The position numbers and the translations under genes were made by a program. Shown here piece by piece: positions 61,386 through 64,000 of a DNA stretch of 64,000 nucleotides. Each line of letters starts with the position of its first letter. Within the stretch, counting starts at the first letter, position 1. A model generated the notes under the pieces. The model had not been told where the DNA came from, made no database searches, and saw only the letters and a list, made by a program, of their open reading frames with translations. This stretch comes from Thomasclavelia spiroformis (GTDB lineage Bacteria > Bacillota_I > Bacilli_A > Erysipelotrichales > Coprobacillaceae): the NCBI GenBank assembly GCA_016901755.1, contig JACJKV010000012.1:1-64000 (forward strand). The letters are read 5' to 3'.

Positions 61386-63035
61386 CTATACTTTATTTTT
61401 TTTAAGATTTTTAGCATGCTGTAATGATTCTTTGGTAATACTGATACCAGAAATCATTTTAGCAATTTCTTTGATACTTTCTTCTTCGCTTAATTCTTTG
61501 ACAGTGACATGGACATCATTGTTTTTTTCTTTTTTACTGATGTAGAGATGATTTTCAGCAAAACTGGCAACTTGTGCTAAATGCGTAATACAGATTACCT
61601 GCTGTTTTTTAGCAATATTATTCATGATCTGTCCAATGCTTTCTGCTACCTTACCACTAACACCTGTATCTGCTTCATCAAAGATGATCGTATCTACACC
61701 ATTAAACTGATTGCAGACTGTTTTAATGGCGAGCATGATACGTGACAGCTCTCCACCAGAAGCGATTTTCTGTAAAGGTTTGAGCTCCTGATTCATGTTT
61801 GTAGAAACGGCCATCATGACCTGATCTTTACCCGAAGCGGTTAATTCTGTTTCCTGAAAAACAAATTTAAGCTGTACCTGTGGCAAATATAACTGTTCTA
61901 AAATCTTTAAAATCTGATTTTCCAGCTGTTGTGCTTTATCTTTTCTTAAAAGTGATATTTCTTTGGCTAAAGCTAAAGCTTTCGCTGACAGATTTTGTAT
62001 TTCATCATTTAATGAGCTGATGATCTGATCACGGTTTTGAAAATTATTTATTTTTTCTTCAAGTTCTTTTTTAGAACTGATAATAGCATCAACTGTCTGA
62101 CCATATTTTCTTTTTAGACGGTTAAATATAAAATACTGATTTTGGATATCTTCAAAGTGTTCTTCATTAAAGTCCTGAGCGGATTCAATATCATGAATCT
62201 GCTGAAGGTGATCACTTAAAGTATAGTACAGGTCATAAAGCTCGTCATAAATATGACTGGTTTCTTCATTTTCGATATATGACAATTCCGAAAGACTGTC
62301 TTTAAAAAGTGATAATACGCCATTTTGACCATTAAAATATGTATAGAATGTCTGATAGTGCTGTTGATCTTTTTCAAATTCTGTCAGTCTTTTTCTTTCA
62401 CTATATAAATATTCTTCATCAAAATGATCAAAGTCAATTTCATTAATTTCGTCTAACTGTGACTGATAGAAATCAAGCTGTTCATCACTTAATTCTTCTT
62501 CTAAAAGTAACTGATATTGTTTTTTTAAGGTTTTGAGCTGCTGATAGTAGGATTTATACTCATTTTGCAGTTTAACAACAGGTTCTCCAATAAAATTATC
62601 CAATATCTCAATATGATTTTTAGGATTAAACAGCTGATGAGTTTCAAACTGCGAATGAATATCTACAAGATGTGGAACGATATTTTTTAAAACAATTTGC
62701 GTGACATTTTTGTAATTCATCTTGACAGTAGCTTTACCATCGCTGCTGATCGTTTTGGAAACTGTAAGCTGATGTTCATCAAGAGGAATATTATATTCAT
62801 CTAACAGCTGTTCTATTTCATCATTTATCGTAAAGACTCCTTCTATGACAGCTTTATCTTGTCCCTTTTTGATATAATCTATACTTGTTCGATTACCACA
62901 TAATTGTCCAATCGCATTAATGATAATAGATTTACCAGCACCAGTTTCTCCGGTCAATACTGTCATATGAGGCTGAAAACCGATTTCCATGTTGTCAATA
63001 ATTGCAAAATTCTTAATGTATAAACTAACAAGCAT
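61386..63035 (-). CDS. recN: DNA repair protein RecN
   Basis: SMC-like ATPase that gathers double-strand breaks for recombination. The product is 549 residues. The Walker A VLTGETGAGKSIIINAIG is at 26-43, long coiled coils run about 150-370, then come the signature LQKIASGGELSRIMLAIK and Walker B DTIIFDEADTGVSG. It lies eight bases after tlyA. The argR gene expected between tlyA and recN is missing. Confidence 0.96.
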   Translation of the reverse strand: MLVSLYIKNFAIIDNMEIGFQPHMTVLTGETGAGKSIIINAIGQLCGNRTSIDYIKKGQDKAVIEGVFTINDEIEQLLDEYNIPLDEHQLTVSKTISSDGKATVKMNYKNVTQIVLKNIVPHLVDIHSQFETHQLFNPKNHIEILDNFIGEPVVKLQNEYKSYYQQLKTLKKQYQLLLEEELSDEQLDFYQSQLDEINEIDFDHFDEEYLYSERKRLTEFEKDQQHYQTFYTYFNGQNGVLSLFKDSLSELSYIENEETSHIYDELYDLYYTLSDHLQQIHDIESAQDFNEEHFEDIQNQYFIFNRLKRKYGQTVDAIISSKKELEEKINNFQNRDQIISSLNDEIQNLSAKALALAKEISLLRKDKAQQLENQILKILEQLYLPQVQLKFVFQETELTASGKDQVMMAVSTNMNQELKPLQKIASGGELSRIMLAIKTVCNQFNGVDTIIFDEADTGVSGKVAESIGQIMNNIAKKQQVICITHLAQVASFAENHLYISKKEKNNDVHVTVKELSEEESIKEIAKMISGISITKESLQHAKNLKKNKV

Positions 63036-63043
63036 AATCTCAC

Positions 63044-63844
63044 CTATCCTCTAAAACATAAATGAGCTTCTTTAACGACTGATTGAATATCAAGTGACTG
63101 ATTGATACCCCCAACCGTAAAATAAGCTAAAAATTCGATATTTCCTTCTCCTCCGGTAATGGGTGAAAAAGAAAGACCAGTGATTGCAAAACCATTTTCT
63201 TTACCATACTTTATCACATTTTCGATGACTCTAACATGAACATTCTGGTCTTTGATTATCCCTTTTTTGCCTACATCTTCTTTTCCTGCTTCGAATTGAG
63301 GTTTGATCAAAGCAACAATTTCATTTCCTGGTGACAATATTCCTTTCAATGCTTCAAAAATAAGCTTTAAAGAAATAAATGAAACGTCAATGGTAGCTAA
63401 TGTGGGAAGTTCATATTCAAAAAGTTCTTTAGTTGCATAACGAAAATTTGTTTTTTCTTTAACGACTACGCGAGGATCATTACGCAGTTTCCAAACTAGC
63501 TGGTTAGTACCAACATCAACCGCATAAACTAATTTTGCCCCATTTTGTAAAGCGCAATCAGTGAATCCACCTGTTGAAGAACCAATATCGACCATAATTT
63601 TATCTTGCAGCTGAAGCTGAAAGACTTTTATTGCTTTTTCCAGCTTCAGTCCTCCACGTGATACATAGGGCATTATTTCACCCTTGACAAATAACTGTGT
63701 GTCAGCGGGAATTTTTGTTCCTGGCTTATCTAAACGGTCATGTTCATCATGGACCAGTCCAGCCATAATAGCTCTTTTAGCTCGTTCACGTGAATCGAAA
63801 AATCCCTGCTCTACCAGTAATACATCAACTCTTTTCTTTTCCAT
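63044..63844 (-). CDS. tlyA: TlyA-family rRNA 2'-O-methyltransferase
   Basis: Methylates ribose 2'-OH groups of 16S/23S rRNA, and affects capreomycin sensitivity in mycobacteria. The product is 266 residues: an S4 RNA-binding domain at 1-60 (RVDVLLVEQGFFDSRERAKRAIMAG), then the FtsJ-like fold with MVDIGSSTGGFTDCALQNGA (motif I), DVGTNQLVWKLR, and the catalytic-Lys segment ALIKPQFE. It overlaps the dxs 3' end by 20 bases. Confidence 0.93.
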   Translation of the reverse strand: MEKKRVDVLLVEQGFFDSRERAKRAIMAGLVHDEHDRLDKPGTKIPADTQLFVKGEIMPYVSRGGLKLEKAIKVFQLQLQDKIMVDIGSSTGGFTDCALQNGAKLVYAVDVGTNQLVWKLRNDPRVVVKEKTNFRYATKELFEYELPTLATIDVSFISLKLIFEALKGILSPGNEIVALIKPQFEAGKEDVGKKGIIKDQNVHVRVIENVIKYGKENGFAITGLSFSPITGGEGNIEFLAYFTVGGINQSLDIQSVVKEAHLCFRG

Positions 63845-64000
63845 TTATGAGCTCCTTACATCTGATTAATACGGTATCAATATCAATACCTTCGTCTTTA
63901 TATATTTCTTCTTTACTTCCTTGCATTGAAAAATGATTTTCGATAGCAATGTGTTCAAAATCTCGTAATATATGTAGTTTATTACAGAAATCCAGTATAT
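63825..64000 (-). CDS. dxs: 1-deoxy-D-xylulose-5-phosphate synthase, C-terminal end (partial)
   Basis: The reading frame enters from the right edge and ends TGA at 63825. About 57 residues are visible, including HIAIENHFSMQGSKEEIYK, which fits the final transketolase-C segment of DXS (usually a ...GIPDxFxEHGSxxELY pattern). The dxs-tlyA neighbourhood as in Bacillus supports the call. The enzyme makes DXP for isoprenoids and thiamine. Most of the gene lies outside the window. Confidence 0.75.
   Translation of the reverse strand, partial: ILDFCNKLHILRDFEHIAIENHFSMQGSKEEIYKDEGIDIDTVLIRCKELINGKEKS

Overview
The window is a gene-dense stretch of an AT-rich Gram-positive chromosome. Shine-Dalgarno sites (GGAGG/AAGGAG) are strong, short rho-independent terminators are frequent, and neighbouring genes often overlap by 1-20 bases. 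Sporulation genes are spread across it: spo0A, spoIVB, sigK, a spoIIM-like gene, the dipicolinate synthase pair dpaA/dpaB, and a probable sirA. Several blocks keep Bacillus order: dxs-tlyA-recN-spoIVB-spo0A, yqeH-yhbY-nadD-yqeK-rsfS-yqeM, DUF896-tkt-sirA-yneF, and spoIIM-xerD-deoB. My inference is a spore-forming gut member of the Erysipelotrichia/Coprobacillaceae (Clostridium ramosum or spiroforme-like). This rests on gene content only, since no rRNA or tRNA was seen. No IS element, prophage or CRISPR array was seen, and no gap without a gene exceeds about 220 bases.

Layout. Bases 1-4500 hold a short L,D-transpeptidase, a stand-alone adenylate kinase, an FMN-barrel/ferredoxin fusion, a GH4 6-phospho-beta-glucosidase behind a cre-like site, and tcdA. 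Bases 4549-11600 hold a Tet(M)-like translational GTPase fused to a Rae1/YacP-type NYN nuclease, fRMsr, an HD hydrolase, and a SIR2-like protein in tandem with a P-type ATPase. Bases 11700-21750 hold citrate synthase, a 49-residue basic peptide gene, ilvE, an isochorismatase, an ArsR-CadA metal efflux unit with its operator, feoAB plus a LUD protein, and a DUF421 protein. Bases 21700-26650 hold coaX-coaBC with a structured leader, a DJ-1 protein, two unknown genes, and dpaA-dpaB.

Bases 26700-37900 hold a degenerate RNase J, FtsK/SpoIIIE, two M16 peptidases, a probable 6S RNA, DUF896, tkt, a SirA-like gene, yneF, a histidine phosphatase, and plsY. Bases 37900-43250 hold parE-parC and an uninterrupted sigK. 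Bases 43350-49930 are a ribosome-assembly/NAD cluster that includes a NadD-YqeK fusion, then mtnN and a U32 protein. Bases 50000-55500 hold an XRE regulator, a phosphodiesterase, two tandem orphan PTS IIB genes behind three inverted repeats, an ACT/DUF711 pair, and purF. Bases 55200-64000, minus strand, hold deoB, xerD, spoIIM, dinB, spo0A, spoIVB, recN, tlyA and the 3' end of dxs.

How the genes connect. Spo0A starts sporulation and SirA would restrain replication at that point. SpoIIM and SpoIIIE act in engulfment and chromosome transfer. SpoIVB signals from the forespore to activate pro-sigma-K, whose gene carries a hydrophobic pro-sequence. DpaA/B make the spore-core dipicolinate. The most unusual items are the A-site GTPase/A-site nuclease fusion, a 10-bp inverted repeat that would bury the spoIVB start codon, the orphan PTS IIB pair with its operator cluster, the RNase J with altered metal ligands, and the loss of argR from an otherwise conserved block.
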